The notes: generated by a model not told the origin, from the sequence alone. Shown: positions 10,260 to 22,283, counted from the first letter of the stretch. The stretch is 64,000 bases of DNA from Bryoerythrophyllum caledonicum (GCA_963971425.1 OZ020517.1:1986501-2050500), one strand, 5' to 3'. Numbers and translations are program-made.

Positions 10260-11661
10260 ATCACAGCCCAGAACTCCCAAAATGAAGACACTGGTCACCA
10301 ACTTCAGAGAATTGGAAGAGATGTAGCCACAGCAGCACGTCGTGAACCCGAAAAGCATGCACAGCATTCGAGGCTTCTTGTTGAAGTAGCGGTCTTCGCT
10401 CCTTCTGACGGAAGCACCCGGACGAGGTGGGAGCAGACAAGACTTCTAATGCACGGTGCAATAATGCTGGCAGTCTGTTTCCGATATGGGTGACCTAGTC
10501 GCCCTGAAAGTCATGCACGCTACAGTACCGTGAATGAGTATAAAAAATCGCACGTTGACTGAGAGTAGGGAAATCACCGGGCCCACATAGTGCCAAAACC
10601 AGCGTCGCCCAGACGCGCCGAACGTCATCTCTTCTTCCTTCTCTGTATGGACTCTGGAGGTCAGCCCGCTCCATAAGTTCCAGAGGAGCGCTTCGTGTGC
10701 CTACGCGCTCGGCTTGCCCTCTACCTTGCATCAGCTGCTCTTGCTGTCGGGTCGACCTTCTGTATCTTCGTCTTGGTGGTGCTGCTCGGAGGCAGGTTGG
10801 CAGTGGAGGTGCTGGACATCGGTCGCGTCCCTTTGTGGCACAAGTGAGTGTCTTCTGAATCGTGATGACATGTCGACAGCTTTGGGTGATGAGTGACCCT
10901 CTGATCTTTGTTGATTGAGGTATAATTGTAGTGAATTTTCACAGTGGGATTGTGTAGAACTCGGTGATTGTCATTGCGAGGAATGTCTCTTTTGCCTTGG
11001 AACAGTGAGCGCGGTGATTGTTTTAGGATTCGAATGGACGTTATTCTGCCATCTCAGTGAGGGTTGCTTGGATGGATCTGATATGCACGGCTCATATAGC
11101 AAGTCTTTGTATTTCAATACTTTGAATCTGCATACATGTTCGTTCTTAATGAGGGTTTGGACAAGTTCCGCATGTTCTTTGGCTGTTCTTTATCTCATCT
11201 TCCGAAATATCTTTGATAATATATTAATACCACTGAGCTGGGAATATGATCCTTCACTTATACGTGTTATCCAGATACAAGTGGCTAACTTGACTGTTAA
11301 GGCTGTGCGTGGTTTATCAGGAAGTCGTTCTAGAGCTTCAGGATACACTCCGTTTTGGACACACGAGGTTCTGCAGGACATTGCGAGCATTTCGCGCCAT
11401 TTTGAGGACTATCTGGGCCAGCTTTAGCTGCAGAGGATCTCCATCATGTACGAGATCTCAGTGTCAGTTTTCTGGTACGTCTGGCAGTTTCAATCCTATC
11501 TTTCAGCCGGAGGAAGCTGAGCACATGCATATATTCTTGTATGAACGTTTATTGGCATTGACCCTGGATAGGTCTGAAAGATCAGGGAAAGTGGAACAGG
11601 CGATCTTCGCTCTCACACCAAGCCTTCCACTGCTACTGTTGTTGCGCCTTTGACCGGCCAG
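10260..11661 (+). promoter_or_regulatory. 5' region of HET gene copy A
   Basis: Conserved with 44141-45432 in unit B but not as one open frame. A block at 10652-10846 keeps a hydrophobic frame (SAALAVGSTFCIFVLVVLLG) in both copies, ending at an AA/GTGAGT donor. The only upstream ATG in that frame (10648 area) meets the same TAA in both copies, so it is better read as a 5' leader exon than as a protein. The 170-residue frame at 10915-11427 is broken in unit B and is not annotated. Confidence 0.45.
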
Positions 11662-13890
11662 ATGTTCAGAGAGCCTGGAATACTGGAGATCCCAGCAGAA
11701 ACGGAAAGTAGTTTGGAATATATCTGCGAAGTATGCAGTCAGCTCGATTTCGATTCACTTGGCCTTAAACCTCGAGACTTTCCGTTGCCTCACCGTTCTT
11801 TGGAGAGTGTCGATTCGAAAATCTCGGAAATCAAAGGAAGGGCTGGGACATGTGTTATCTGTAAGGAGGTGTTCGGGTTTTATACTGAATGGATAACCCA
11901 AAACAAGGCTCTCTTAGGTTTCGAACGTTACCGGAAGGACGATATTGCTGAGTTTTGTATAGATATATTACAGTACAGACCGGATTCCTTTAAACGTAAC
12001 AAGTTGGTCCGAATGTTTGTTCAACTAGGAATAAAAATATCGCCTGATGTACGTGAAAATCATCGTCCTCTTTTTCAGTTTCACAAATGGATTCCACAGT
12101 CTGGAGAAGGGAATGGGAAAAGTGCAGTAGAGCAACCTTACAACGGTCGTGAGAGGGGGGTACTAGTAAACCAAACACAACTTCTCGATTGGAAGAAAGC
12201 TTGCGACAAAAACCATGGTAACTCCTGCAAGTCAAACTCTAATATCATGGATCACCTTGATTTCATTCGACTCATTGATGTACGGCCAAGGTGTGTTACA
12301 GTGAAAAAGGGTGTCGAGCTTGCGAACCTGGAGTATGCCGCCTTGAGCTATGTATGGGGTGGTAAGAACGCGCTGGGTCGGTGTAAAATGCCCAAGCTTA
12401 TGAGACGTGGAGTGAACCGTGAATGGGTCTTGCGGCAACCAGGGGCTCTGAAACCAGAGAAAGTACTTAGAACCATTGACGATGCCATGACGTTCGTAGG
12501 TGAAGGGCTTAAGTTAAAGTATCTTTGGGTTGATTGCCTCTGCATCTTGCAAGATACTAAAGCCGATCAAAAAATGTTCATTAATGCCATGGACTCCATT
12601 TATGCTTGTGCGTCGGTGACCATTGTTGCAGCAGCAGGAGACAATGCTAATGCAGGGCTTCCCGGTATCAACTCACTCTATGAAGGAGAACGCATGAAAC
12701 AGAACCCTCTTCAAATCCATAGAAAAGATAAGCCGACGGTATCAATAGTCCGAACACTTGACCTAGAGGGATCTGGTGAGATACTACCTTCTGATTATAA
12801 GTATGTTGGAGGATCTACATGGAACACAAGAGGTTGGACCTTCCAAGAGAAGATCTTTTCTCGAAGGACATTCATATTCACCAAGATGCAAGTATATTGG
12901 GAATGCCAAACAGCCACATGGTGTGAAGATAGCATGTGGGTGACCACGGAACCTTCATTTTATCGTCATTGCTTTAATGCAGATGTATTTCGCCTGCCCT
13001 GGAACAATTTAGATGAAGAAGAATTTGAGGATAGATATCGACAGCTGGTTGAGGAGTACACTGCGCGGAAGTTGACACAAGAGAGCGATGGTCTGGATGC
13101 ATTTACGGGTATTTTGAATGCCTTGGGAAGAGGTGATCCCGAACTAGAGTTCAAGTGGGGTCTACCGTTGTCTTTCCTAGCCAATGCTCTGAAGTGGCCC
13201 TGTCCTTTTCCTCTGGAAGCCAAAACCCTTGAGAGAAGAACGGAGAAACATCGCATTTCTAATGCCCGTAGTTGTCCATTTCCAAGCTGGTCATGGGTTG
13301 GATGGGTGGGGAAGGTACAAATGAATTCTTTAGTGAGAGGTCTAATGCTCGATTTGCATTTTTATTACCACGATGACATTGCGAAAAAACTTTTCAAGGT
13401 TGAGTGTAGTACAATGGGTCTTGATGGCATGATTCAACAAATTAGAAAAGACGGGATTGATGGGATCGATGTTCACATCAAACACAAAAAAGTTGAAAAA
13501 GCCTTGCGCAAGTCTGTTGCTTCAAATGTATTATTCTTTTGGAGCAGCGCCACAAGATTCCGAATCGAAGCTTCTCAACTTTTCGGCTACGTAGTTTGTC
13601 GTCGTGAATTGGCCAGGGGTGACCCCATTGAACTGTTCATTCAGAGTCCGTTGCATATGCCATTACTTCCTCCAGAGTCAACACATGTTGAATATGAGCT
13701 TGTTGTCATTGGGACAATTCGGGATAGGGTTACACCATTTAAAGAAGATGAAGATGAAGCTGAGTTAGCTGTGCTAGTATGCTCTGAAAATAAAAGTGAA
13801 GGCGTAGTATATCGGATGGGACTCGTCCCGATCCCTCTTAGAGAGTGGAAGAGATGTGAACCAGAATGGAAATTGATTTGTCTTGGCTGA
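11662..13890 (+). CDS. HET-domain (heterokaryon-incompatibility) protein, copy A
   Basis: A 742-residue intronless frame. The HET domain is recognised by its ordered motifs: YAALSYVWGG at about residues 225-235, YLWVDCLCILQ at about 286-297, a following IYACASVTIVAAAG block, and STWNTRGWTFQEK at about 386-398. The N-terminal part has CxxC-like pairs (ICEVC, CVICKE), as many fungal HET proteins do. In fungi HET domains trigger regulated cell death after non-self recognition. A plant role is inference. The start is the first ATG. The frame is open further upstream, but the codon homologous to copy B's start (45433) is AGG here. Neighbours are plant genes, so contamination is unlikely. HET genes have been reported in moss genomes as fungus-derived. 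Confidence 0.9.
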   Translation: MFREPGILEIPAETESSLEYICEVCSQLDFDSLGLKPRDFPLPHRSLESVDSKISEIKGRAGTCVICKEVFGFYTEWITQNKALLGFERYRKDDIAEFCIDILQYRPDSFKRNKLVRMFVQLGIKISPDVRENHRPLFQFHKWIPQSGEGNGKSAVEQPYNGRERGVLVNQTQLLDWKKACDKNHGNSCKSNSNIMDHLDFIRLIDVRPRCVTVKKGVELANLEYAALSYVWGGKNALGRCKMPKLMRRGVNREWVLRQPGALKPEKVLRTIDDAMTFVGEGLKLKYLWVDCLCILQDTKADQKMFINAMDSIYACASVTIVAAAGDNANAGLPGINSLYEGERMKQNPLQIHRKDKPTVSIVRTLDLEGSGEILPSDYKYVGGSTWNTRGWTFQEKIFSRRTFIFTKMQVYWECQTATWCEDSMWVTTEPSFYRHCFNADVFRLPWNNLDEEEFEDRYRQLVEEYTARKLTQESDGLDAFTGILNALGRGDPELEFKWGLPLSFLANALKWPCPFPLEAKTLERRTEKHRISNARSCPFPSWSWVGWVGKVQMNSLVRGLMLDLHFYYHDDIAKKLFKVECSTMGLDGMIQQIRKDGIDGIDVHIKHKKVEKALRKSVASNVLFFWSSATRFRIEASQLFGYVVCRRELARGDPIELFIQSPLHMPLLPPESTHVEYELVVIGTIRDRVTPFKEDEDEAELAVLVCSENKSEGVVYRMGLVPIPLREWKRCEPEWKLICLG

Positions 13891-14880
13891 CAAATACCCA
13901 ATTTAAGAAGTATCTATGCTTACGTGAGTTTTAGGGTTGCATGTGCTCCTACACTCATGTATTTTCCATAGTTTGTTGTGAATACATAGTTCAATTGTAC
14001 TTCTTTTGGCCTAGTTTGTTTCTTGAAAAATCAAGTGTCATCCTTGCAAGTATGATACTTCCCAACTAGCTTGTCCATTGTCAAAGGCTTGAATCTACAG
14101 GCTCTAACAAATGGCAAGTTGTGTAATAGTGAGGTACTAATGGATGAACATGAATGTTGTAGCAATTTGAGCAATCTAGAAGTGCAAGGAATCTTACATT
14201 GTTTTCAATAATAGAATTAGCTCCCAAATCTTCAATGTATATTCTATCCTTCATCTTCCAAAACGTCTTTGATATTTGAGGAATAGCATCGAGCTGGGGT
14301 CATGATTCCTCAGTTGTACCTTAACGAAATACAAGTGGGTATCTTGAAGGGTGGGATTGTGGGTGGAGAATTAGAAGGTTGTTTGGAGAGCTTTAAGTTA
14401 TTTTCATGTGCTTGACATGCGTAGATTTTGCAAGAAGTTGTCCTTTTGGGCCTCAAGGATGGTTTGTTTCAAGTTTCGCTGCAGAACACCCCTCGCATGC
14501 GTAGTTTACAAACTTCATGTAGAATTTGAAGTACCTTCACATGTAAATCCAAATCCTAAACTCTCTCTACACTACTTAGTAATTAATTAAACCACATTAC
14601 GCTACACACACTACAATACACTACACCAATGTACCTTAAACCCTTCTCCTCACCCTCACTCTCATCATGCAATAAATGCCACTCATCAATTCACATCATA
14701 CTCAAGCTTGACCTCTCTAGATGTTCTGGAGTTGCTGGATTAGTTGCATACATCTGTGGCCCGAGGATGGGCTGCTTTTGGAGGTTGATACCCATGGCAG
14801 AAGATACCCATGCGGAAGGTACAAATTAATGCCCGCTGGCCTGGCAGGATCGTGGAGATGAGTGCCGTGCGGAATTGGGC
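13891..14880. other. 3' flank of HET gene A with a diverged direct repeat of its 5' leader
   Basis: About 14240-14490 resembles 11188-11460 upstream of the gene (shared order: CTTCATCTTCC, GTCTTTGATA, GAGCTGGG, ATACAAGTGG, then a CGCTGCAGA block). Unit B holds an extra 380 bp here (about 47960-48345) which continues the same resemblance, so unit A has lost it. No gene is seen. Confidence 0.55.
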
Positions 14881-15149
14881 AGAATTAGGTCGCCCTCGCC
14901 ACTTAGGGCGGGTCAAAACCTGGAAGCGTCTATCTGCTCGCCCCACTCACCTGCCCGGCGCCCCTTTTCTGCTTGAGCCTCTCACCTCCGCCCAAACCCG
15001 CCTCTGCCCAATACCCTCATGACCGGCCGGGGCGAGCATTGGCGGTCGGAGGTGTAGAGTCGGGACGTCGACGTCGTCGGATTGGTTTGAACGGCCGTTG
15101 CAAAAAGTGTTGTGGAAAGGAGGCCACGCTCATCTGCTCGCAAGGGCGA

Positions 15150-15235
15150 CACCAGTCCTTGCCCTGACGCAAGGACACTTTTGCAACTACCCTGCATGTA
15201 GGGCAGGACACTTTTGCAACTACCCTGTATGTAGG
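15150..15235 (+). repeat. Short tandem duplication, unit A only
   Basis: The block AGGACACTTTTGCAACTACC is present twice about 34 bp apart. Unit B has the corresponding block once (about 49275). Confidence 0.7.
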
Positions 15236-16055
15236 TCGCCTTCCTTTGCATTCCTCATCCGTCTTCTCGTCCGCGCCGCCTTGCCTAAACCCGCCACCAT
15301 CTTCCACTCTTCTACATCCCGCAATCCCAGTCTAATCATGTCCTAAATAACTGCCCTTTCAGTTTTCGTGGTTTATGCATCCCAGCTGACCGCATTCTTG
15401 AAGAGGCCCAGAGGTCACATTCAAGCACATCACACAGTGACCCATCGACAAACCTGTAAGCTCTGCTCTCTATCATTGTGAGCAACCTCTCTACTGTACG
15501 TGAAGATCGTGTCATGTATGAGACTTCGATGTACTAAAGATATCTATATAGTTTGGCTACTGATTTCTGTTTGCTAATTGAAGTTTTTATTTGTGATTGG
15601 TGTCGAGCCTTTGCTGTAGGAGATTTATTGTGGTAGGATAACAACTATTTCCTGTGTCCATTACTCCGGTAGTTTTATAGGAATTTGAGGCTCAAACTAT
15701 ACTACATTTTCATGTTTACAAAGGACTGGATTGTCAAAGTTACAAGAAATTGCCAATTATGTGAACTGCTTCATGTGAATTTTAAGGCAGTTTCGATAAT
15801 ATCCCTGGTTTTCACGTATTTTCTAACCCAACCAACTTAACTATTAACGGTTATGGTGATGATGTCATCGGGTACATGTGTGAACGTAGCATTTTGCATC
15901 ACATTCATTTGTTGTTTGTATAATGACTTTGTATGAGTATGGTGTGGCTTTATGTTGGTTTGCTGTTACTCGTAAAGTGTGCGTTTTTGTTCCTCTTTCT
16001 GTTTCCATTTCCTCTCTGTGCAATAGCTTACATGTGATTGCACATCTTGTGATGC

Positions 16056-16860
16056 AGACGTGAATAGTATCGTGAAAGAGACAGCCAAAGGAAGGAGGAT
16101 TTGGATACAGAAGTGCCACGGCGGACCCTAAAATTCCATACCACAAGCTCTTCAAGCAGGGCGGGGTGTTCGGGAGGGCGTCCACAACGGACGAGAAGAT
16201 CACGGACGTAGATCCGGACTAGAGGGGTCACGTCACGTCACGGCAAGAGAAAGCCGTCGACAACAAGGCCAGGGTTTCCAAAGGCCACTCTGATCTCCCC
16301 GACGTCGACGACGCCAAATCGCAACCTGACACCTATGCCAAGGAAGCGAACAAGCGTTTGGATGCATTCGCCTCTGTCAAAGACAAAGAAGCAGACGACC
16401 TAGAAATAGCCATGGACAAGATGTCAGGATTGATTGATACCAAGAACTCATCCAGAGTAAGCTCACCTTGATCTCCCATCATGTCTCTTTGCATGTGACT
16501 GATCTCTGACATGTCAGACTACTTTGTTTTGCCAGAGTGTATTTTCACAGTAAACGCATGCGTAGTGGGAGAAGATAAGCACAATGAAACTCACAATTGG
16601 AGCGCAGCAACAGGAGAAGCCCAAAGTTGAGTGCACACTTAACGAATGTCGGAGATTTAAGAGAAAGGTCAGCACAACACAAACGTTGCCGCGGAGAAGG
16701 CGAAGGAGTCGATGCCCAATCTTCCGAATGTGGCGGAGAAGATCCTTATCTTGGATGCAGACAGGGATGACGACCTTAAGATTTTGGCGGATGGAGGGTC
16801 GACTTAGGGCGATCCTTTGAAGGCGAACATGAGAGTGATGACGGAAATGCTGGCGTAGAT
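16056..16860 (+). pseudogene. Decayed multi-exon gene, unrecognised (unit A)
   Basis: An exon-like stretch after TGATGCAG reads, in one frame, KIPYHKLFKQGGVFGRA, then KGHSDLPDVDDA, then KEANKRLDAFAS and MDKMSGLIDTKNSS, ending at a donor-like site near 16455. A second stretch at about 16690-16800 reads EKAKESMPNLPNVAEKILIL. The frame carries stops. The charged, Lys/Asp-rich composition looks like a real former plant protein, but I cannot name it. The unit B copy (50130-50935) differs in sequence and in which stops it has. Confidence 0.5.
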
Positions 16861-17302
16861 TTTCCGGATTGTATACAATCTCTTCTTAGTCAAAAAAAGT
16901 GAGAGTTTTGTATAGTTTTGGGGGCTTGTTCCATTGCAGGCTTGTTGAAAATTTTCATTTCATGAATATATTCATTACTTTGGCACTATTATGGAAGTCA
17001 AAATGAGATTTTTAAATGCAGTTTATGAAGAGCCTCCTGAATTAGAATTGCAAACTTGCTTGAAACTGCTACAATAATGAGAAACTCCATTTTGTTTTAA
17101 TGCACTCGTTTTGATTGACTGGTCGACATCCCGACTCTACACCTCCGACTCCCACTGCTCGCCCCAGCCAGGTTGGTATGGAGAAGAGGCGGGTATCAGG
17201 CGGAGGTGGGAGGTTCGAGTAGGAAAAGGGCGCCGAGCAAGTGAGTGGGGCGGGTAGACAAGCGCTCCCCCTGTTTCGACCCACCCTTAGTGGCGAGACC
17301 CA

Positions 17303-20300
17303 GCGAGGAGGGAGGCGCGGCTCATATATAGGAGGGAGGCCCGGCAATACATGTGATATATATATGTGATACCCATAGATACTTATGTGATACCCACAGA
17401 TACTTATGTGATGCCCGTGGATATCATTTGGCAAGGTGGCTAAATACTTATGATGCTAGTCAACATTCTTGCTAAATTTCATAATTCTTTTCAAATTTTC
17501 ACAATATACTGGTAGCAACCATGCTTTTCTTGTAGCTTTTCAACTAAATTTAGCCCATATTGGAAATGCTATTGGAGAGGCTTTACACTACACCCAATTT
17601 TTTTAATAGTATGCACTTACTATCTCTTTATGCAAGGTTATACAATGCTACATATCCTTTAAAGGACCAAGGCATTTTAGAAGAATCTCTACTCCATTGA
17701 TTAGAAATTGGCAAGATTATATATTTCATAATGTAATCTTAGGATCTTCTTATGAACTTATATGAGATGATCTTGTGAATATTTTGTACATTTTGACCAT
17801 ACATATTGAACAATGATTGCAGTTGAAAATATAAAATTGTCCCCCAAATGGGCACTTGGTCCTTTAGGGATTAAATAGCTTGCATTTACTGTCGGGTTAT
17901 GCAAGGTTATATAATGCTACTTGAATGGGGACTTTTTACCTTTAATATAATTAGAAATTAGAATTAGAAAATCACTTTGACAAATATGTTCAAGCTTTTG
18001 GTAGATAAAAAATAAACAAGAATTTGTGGTGTAGTCTCCACCAAGATTTATCCTTTAAATGTGCAATGTCACGCTATATTATTTGAAATGGCTATGATTT
18101 TTTTTACCTTTGAAGAGGATTTTATTGAGAGCACAACCATCTAAGCTATTCAAAAAGGTTGATTATTGTCAATATAGTTGCTAGATATATTCATCAAGAG
18201 TAAAAGCTCATGGCATTTATAAATCACATAAAATGTTTACACTAAACATCATATTCCATTTAGTTTAGTTCATTGAAGGATTCAAAAACAAGCTCTAGGT
18301 CAATGTGAAAGACACCAATCTCTAAGAATGTTTTTGATATATAATATATTAATAAATATTTATACCCAACGACTAGTTTTGGAATTTCAACTCTTGATAA
18401 AAAGTAGTAGTCCCGTACTACTCACTTAGTATGTCATTTGAGTACACTGAGTTGTGGGGTCATAGTACACAAAGGTTACTCACTTTTGGCAAAATCGAAG
18501 AATTCAATAAAAATCTGGAAAAAAATTCTTCTACATTTTGGTTGATTGGTGGAGGAAGTTAACTTGATTTACATGTGGGTCTAATTTTTTTGTCATTGAA
18601 TTAACTCCCTTCTACAAAGAAATTTTTAGGTACGCTAAATTTAAGCAGCGAGACATTGTGACACTAAAAATTTATAATTTTGAGTTCAAATTTATCTTAA
18701 AGATGAACTAATTTATCAAAAAAATTGTACACCTGTAGAACCTTGTTAGCTTCTTCTACCAATCAACAAAAGTGTAAAAAAATAAATTCAATTTTTTATT
18801 GAATTCCTTGTTTTTAGATATTATAGTGAATAAAACTAAATATTGATTACAAATGGGAAATTTCCCTCGGACCCTAGGGTCCATTAGTAATGTCAATCAT
18901 TACATCAAATTCAATAATGTAATTTTCCTCATTTATGTAGCCTTAAAACAAATTATTCCAAATATGGGACAATGTGACATCAAAAGTGGGGTACCTTAGT
19001 GTACTTATACCATGTGGTATACCAAACTAACACTTTATTCATGCCAAATTCCTTTGGAGACCAAAATCAATAGTAAATCTTCATTAACTCAATATTTATT
19101 GTTTGAATTAACACCAAAGTCACCATTTAACATCAACTTCATAGTAAAAAAATAGAGAAGGAACCAATAATAAAATTTCCATATTTTTTGGGAGAAATAC
19201 ATATCCATGAATTTCTTACATTTGACCAAACATTAACCCTTTTATATCCCCGTGGCCATACTAATATGGTTGTTAGGACATTAAAAAATGGGCTTTGATG
19301 AGGATTTGTAGCAAAGTAGATTTTGGAATCAGATGAAGTTTACATTTAAAGTAATCCCGTACTTATCTATTGCAACAATTGTCATTCTATGTGGACTTCA
19401 AAGACACCTATTTAAAAAGGAGAGCATATACAAAGCTCATATAAAAAATATCATATTCATGTAATACATAGTGTACAAAAAAATTGTAGAGAATTTGTTA
19501 CTTTGAGTTCGTGAAAGATGAAAAAAAATAATAGAGAGCCATGTCAAATTTTGAATCTCTTATAATGCCTGGAAAGCTTAGTTACATTTATTTATACTAA
19601 ATGTAAGAGATGTTGTCTTTTTTGTATCTGTGATTATATGAATATAGCAATATTCTGAAAATCTTTTGAATTTTGTTCTTCCTTATGATTATATGTTTTT
19701 CTATAGATGTATATTCTAAGGATGACAACATGTATAGATTTATCCTCTAAAGAATAATGCAGTAATTTCTTTTGTTATTATTAATCTCTATTACATCTAT
19801 GCGATGACTTGTTATGCAATGTCTTGTTAGAAGTGGAGATTTCGCAGCAAGGATTTGAAGCACGTATGGTAAGCTGCACTTCAGTCACAAATTGAACGTG
19901 ATGTGATACAAGCCTAAGTCATTGTTGTACCACAATGTTTTGTGCTCATCACATCACAACTCTCATGATCTAATACATGTTACACGAAACAGTCAATGAA
20001 GACCATTTCAATGTACGGAGGATGTTTCAAAGTTTCGGTATGTTCTTAAAAAATAAGCTGTAGTAAGAAGTTACTGAGAAAAGGCATTTTGAAAAGCATC
20101 ATACGTTTTACTGAATGACAGGTCCCTGCAATTTCTACTATGTTCAGGTATTTTTGAAGTGTTTTTAGAATATCCACACATGTTGGCATTGTAAGTATAA
20201 GATTTCGTCTCAATACTAACATACCGTACTTGACGTGATGTTCATTTGGAGCAAGTTTATGTGTCTATTACACAAAACTACAAGTGCTTGCAATGAAAAG

Positions 20301-21179
20301 TGTCTGCCAATCTAGAACATTTGATTGCTAATACACGAGCATTTGCTCTAGCACGTAGTTGATTTTCACATATAACCAGCTCATATAAACTACCATCATG
20401 TTTCACTCTTGCAGGACACAATAATCTCCGAATATTACCCTTGAATGTGGCGCTGCAGGAACAATCAGTAGACAGGGCAGGACTCTCCAAAACTTGGTTC
20501 CTTGCGCACGCATCCATGACCTTTACTGACAAAGAGACCACTTCAAGTCTCAGTCCCTTGGGCCTGCACGACCATTACTGACAAAGATAACTTTTCATTC
20601 ACGCGCCAACAGCAATGTCAGACGGTCAACAATGATCTCACTCATATTACACTCAACAGGATGGCAACCAGCTCAGAAAACACCCAAAGAAACTAAAGAA
20701 GAAAGCGATAACATAACAAGAAAAGAACTCACTTCTACAACTCATAACTTAAAAGTAACGTACAAGACAGGGTATGTATGACTTGACCCGATCATTAAAC
20801 CCAATCAGAAAACAAAGACCATGATAGGAATTATCCCAGACGTAGCAAGTGAAAGGAGAGAAAGGTGTGGTGACGAGGTTCGTTGACATACTATTACTAC
20901 GACTAAAGATTGTACACATCAAAAGACATATCTAGACTAAAAAGGATTCAGAACACGGTGCGTATGAATTAGTCCGATGAGCAAAAGGAGGCCATGATAT
21001 TGATAACGAAAACTCCCAGATAAACTTGTTTACGAAGCACGTGAAAGGAGTGATGGCATCGATACACAAGCTCTCAGACTACAGGCCTATAAGCTACCCA
21101 GGTCTGTCGCACTAGGCAAATTCTCAGAGAGATTTGCACGAGTGTGATGATGCTAGAAGTGCTCTAAACTCACAGGAAC
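17303..21179. other. Long AT-rich non-coding block (unit A)
   Basis: About 3.8 kb with no convincing gene, closely matched by 51358-55475 in unit B. It starts with short tandem phrases of the type GATACTTATGTGATACCCAC (17360-17415), and contains a small TTAA-type MITE (17660-17870) and several oligo-A/T tracts. The final part (20280-21179) is the 3' side of the eS25 gene, where weak frames on both strands are not conserved. Confidence 0.5.
17660..17870. mobile_element. Small TTAA-type MITE, left end damaged
   Basis: The right end is CACTTGGTCCTTTAGGGA followed by TTAA 17871-17874. The left end begins AAAGGACCAAGG, having lost the leading CCCC that unit B keeps at 51703. It is the same terminal family as the 945-bp elements but only about 210 bp long. 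Confidence 0.65.
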
Positions 21180-22283
21180 TTAAGATTTGGTGGCCCTGGT
21201 GTAAATCTGCTGGTTGGTGTGTGCGGCAACCAGTCTGATGGTACCCTTCGCCATCAATTCCTTGATGGCCTTCCTCGCCAAAGACCCGGTGATCTGCGTA
21301 TTCACACTCACTAATCAAACAAAAGTCTCGAAAAGTATATTATACCTCACCAAAGCTCTCAAGCAGTAACACAGTTTTTAGAAATGAGAAACGGAAATCA
21401 AAATAAAAAGAGTGGGAGCTATTCAAAAAATATCTGCCCATAGTTTTCAGCATCAATTTATGCTCAAGAGAAATAAAAAATCCATTTGGAAGTTAGATTA
21501 GGGCATCCAACAACACAGAAATTTAACCAAAATACTTACACGCAGACGGTCGGACAACACGGACGGAGTCACCAACTTGAACTTGGGCACCTCCGACAGC
21601 AACTTGTCATAAGTCGCCTGGTCGAACAGGACCATGTTGTTCACCTTCTCCTTTTGCTTTCCCTTGCTCCATGCATTCAAATCTAACCACATTCAAATCC
21701 CATATTCGACCCAACCAAAAAAAAAAAAAAACAGACCCCGGGAACTCTAACCCTTAAACGTCAGGAGGTCACATTATTCTACATATGTAGTGTCTTATTT
21801 CAACATGATAAGGTTCACATATTGAAACGACCTTCAAATGAAAGATGTTACTTGAACAATCTTCAATCCAAAGGAATACGTCTTGCTAAGCTTTCTCGCA
21901 TTTTTTGTATTCTACAGAGTTCAAAAGTGCCTGCATATTCAGTTCCCGACTAAAACCACATCCCAATCCCCGTCTTCCACTTCCACAAACCAAATCAAAC
22001 CACAGGACAGAGAAGACATTAACGAACTCGACTACTTGCCAAAACCCTAAAACCATTCAAACCCCGTCTCTCACACCAGACCAAACCCTAACGACGTCCA
22101 AAACCCCGACTCCGACACCAGGCCAAACCACAGAAACAGAGAGGATCCGCCACACGAACTCACCTTCTTCTTCTGCTTGCCACCGCCGCCGCTCTTGGCG
22201 GGCTTGGTCGAAGCTGGCGGCAACGCAGTTGATGTGGTCGAAGCTGGCGGCAACGCGGACTTCTCCCGCGTTGCCGTCTGCAT
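21180..22283 (-). CDS. RPS25: Ribosomal protein eS25 (RPS25), copy A, three exons
   Basis: Encodes the small cytosolic ribosomal subunit protein eS25. Exon 1 is 22164-22283 (40 codons, Ala/Pro/Ser-rich lead then [14 protein letters not shown], donor GTGAGT). Exon 2 ends at 21540 and reads [18 protein letters not shown] and [20 protein letters not shown], donor GTAAGT. Exon 3 is 21180-21293 ([20 protein letters not shown], then [10 protein letters not shown], stop), acceptor TACGCAG. The acceptor of exon 2 is the weak point: next to TGG (21671) there is no AG where unit B has TTTGCAG, because about 80 bp was replaced. A shifted donor/acceptor pair could keep frame, but this is uncertain, so the copy may or may not be functional. 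Intron 1 holds a TTAA-type MITE. Confidence 0.85.
21750..21955. mobile_element. TTAA-type MITE relic in eS25 intron 1 (unit A)
   Basis: Begins AACCCTTAAACGTCAGGAGG and runs to CAGTTCCCGAC. It matches the complete element at 29325-29539 except that the terminal GACATTTAAGGGTTAA is missing. The same relic is in unit B at 56094-56297, so insertion and end loss predate the duplication. Confidence 0.7.

Larger units (their letters stand above)
14888..17302. mobile_element. Inverted-repeat-flanked element with captured gene remains (unit A)
   Basis: About 190 bp at 14888-15078 (GC-rich, containing CCACTCACCTGCCCGGCGCC and GGAGGTGTAGAGTCGGGA) recurs in inverted orientation at 17115-17302. Between the arms lie GC-rich frames and the pseudogene pieces at 16056-16860. 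Long inverted arms around transduplicated gene pieces suggest a foldback or Pack-MULE-like element. Exact ends and target duplication were not found. The same structure is in unit B (48973-51357). Confidence 0.5.

Noticed and set aside
10915-11427. 170-residue frame upstream of HET gene A
   Set aside because: The same DNA in unit B is broken by frame changes and no family resemblance was seen, so it is probably non-coding leader or intron.
11650-11661. Earlier start for HET copy A
   Set aside because: The frame is open upstream, but the codon at 11650 is TTG and the position of copy B's ATG is AGG here; the first ATG is 11662.
11662-13890. Fungal contamination as the source of the HET genes
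   Set aside because: The genes are duplicated within DNA that also holds eS25, TAF5, fibrillin and RINT1-like genes, and flanks are shared repeats of the same genome.
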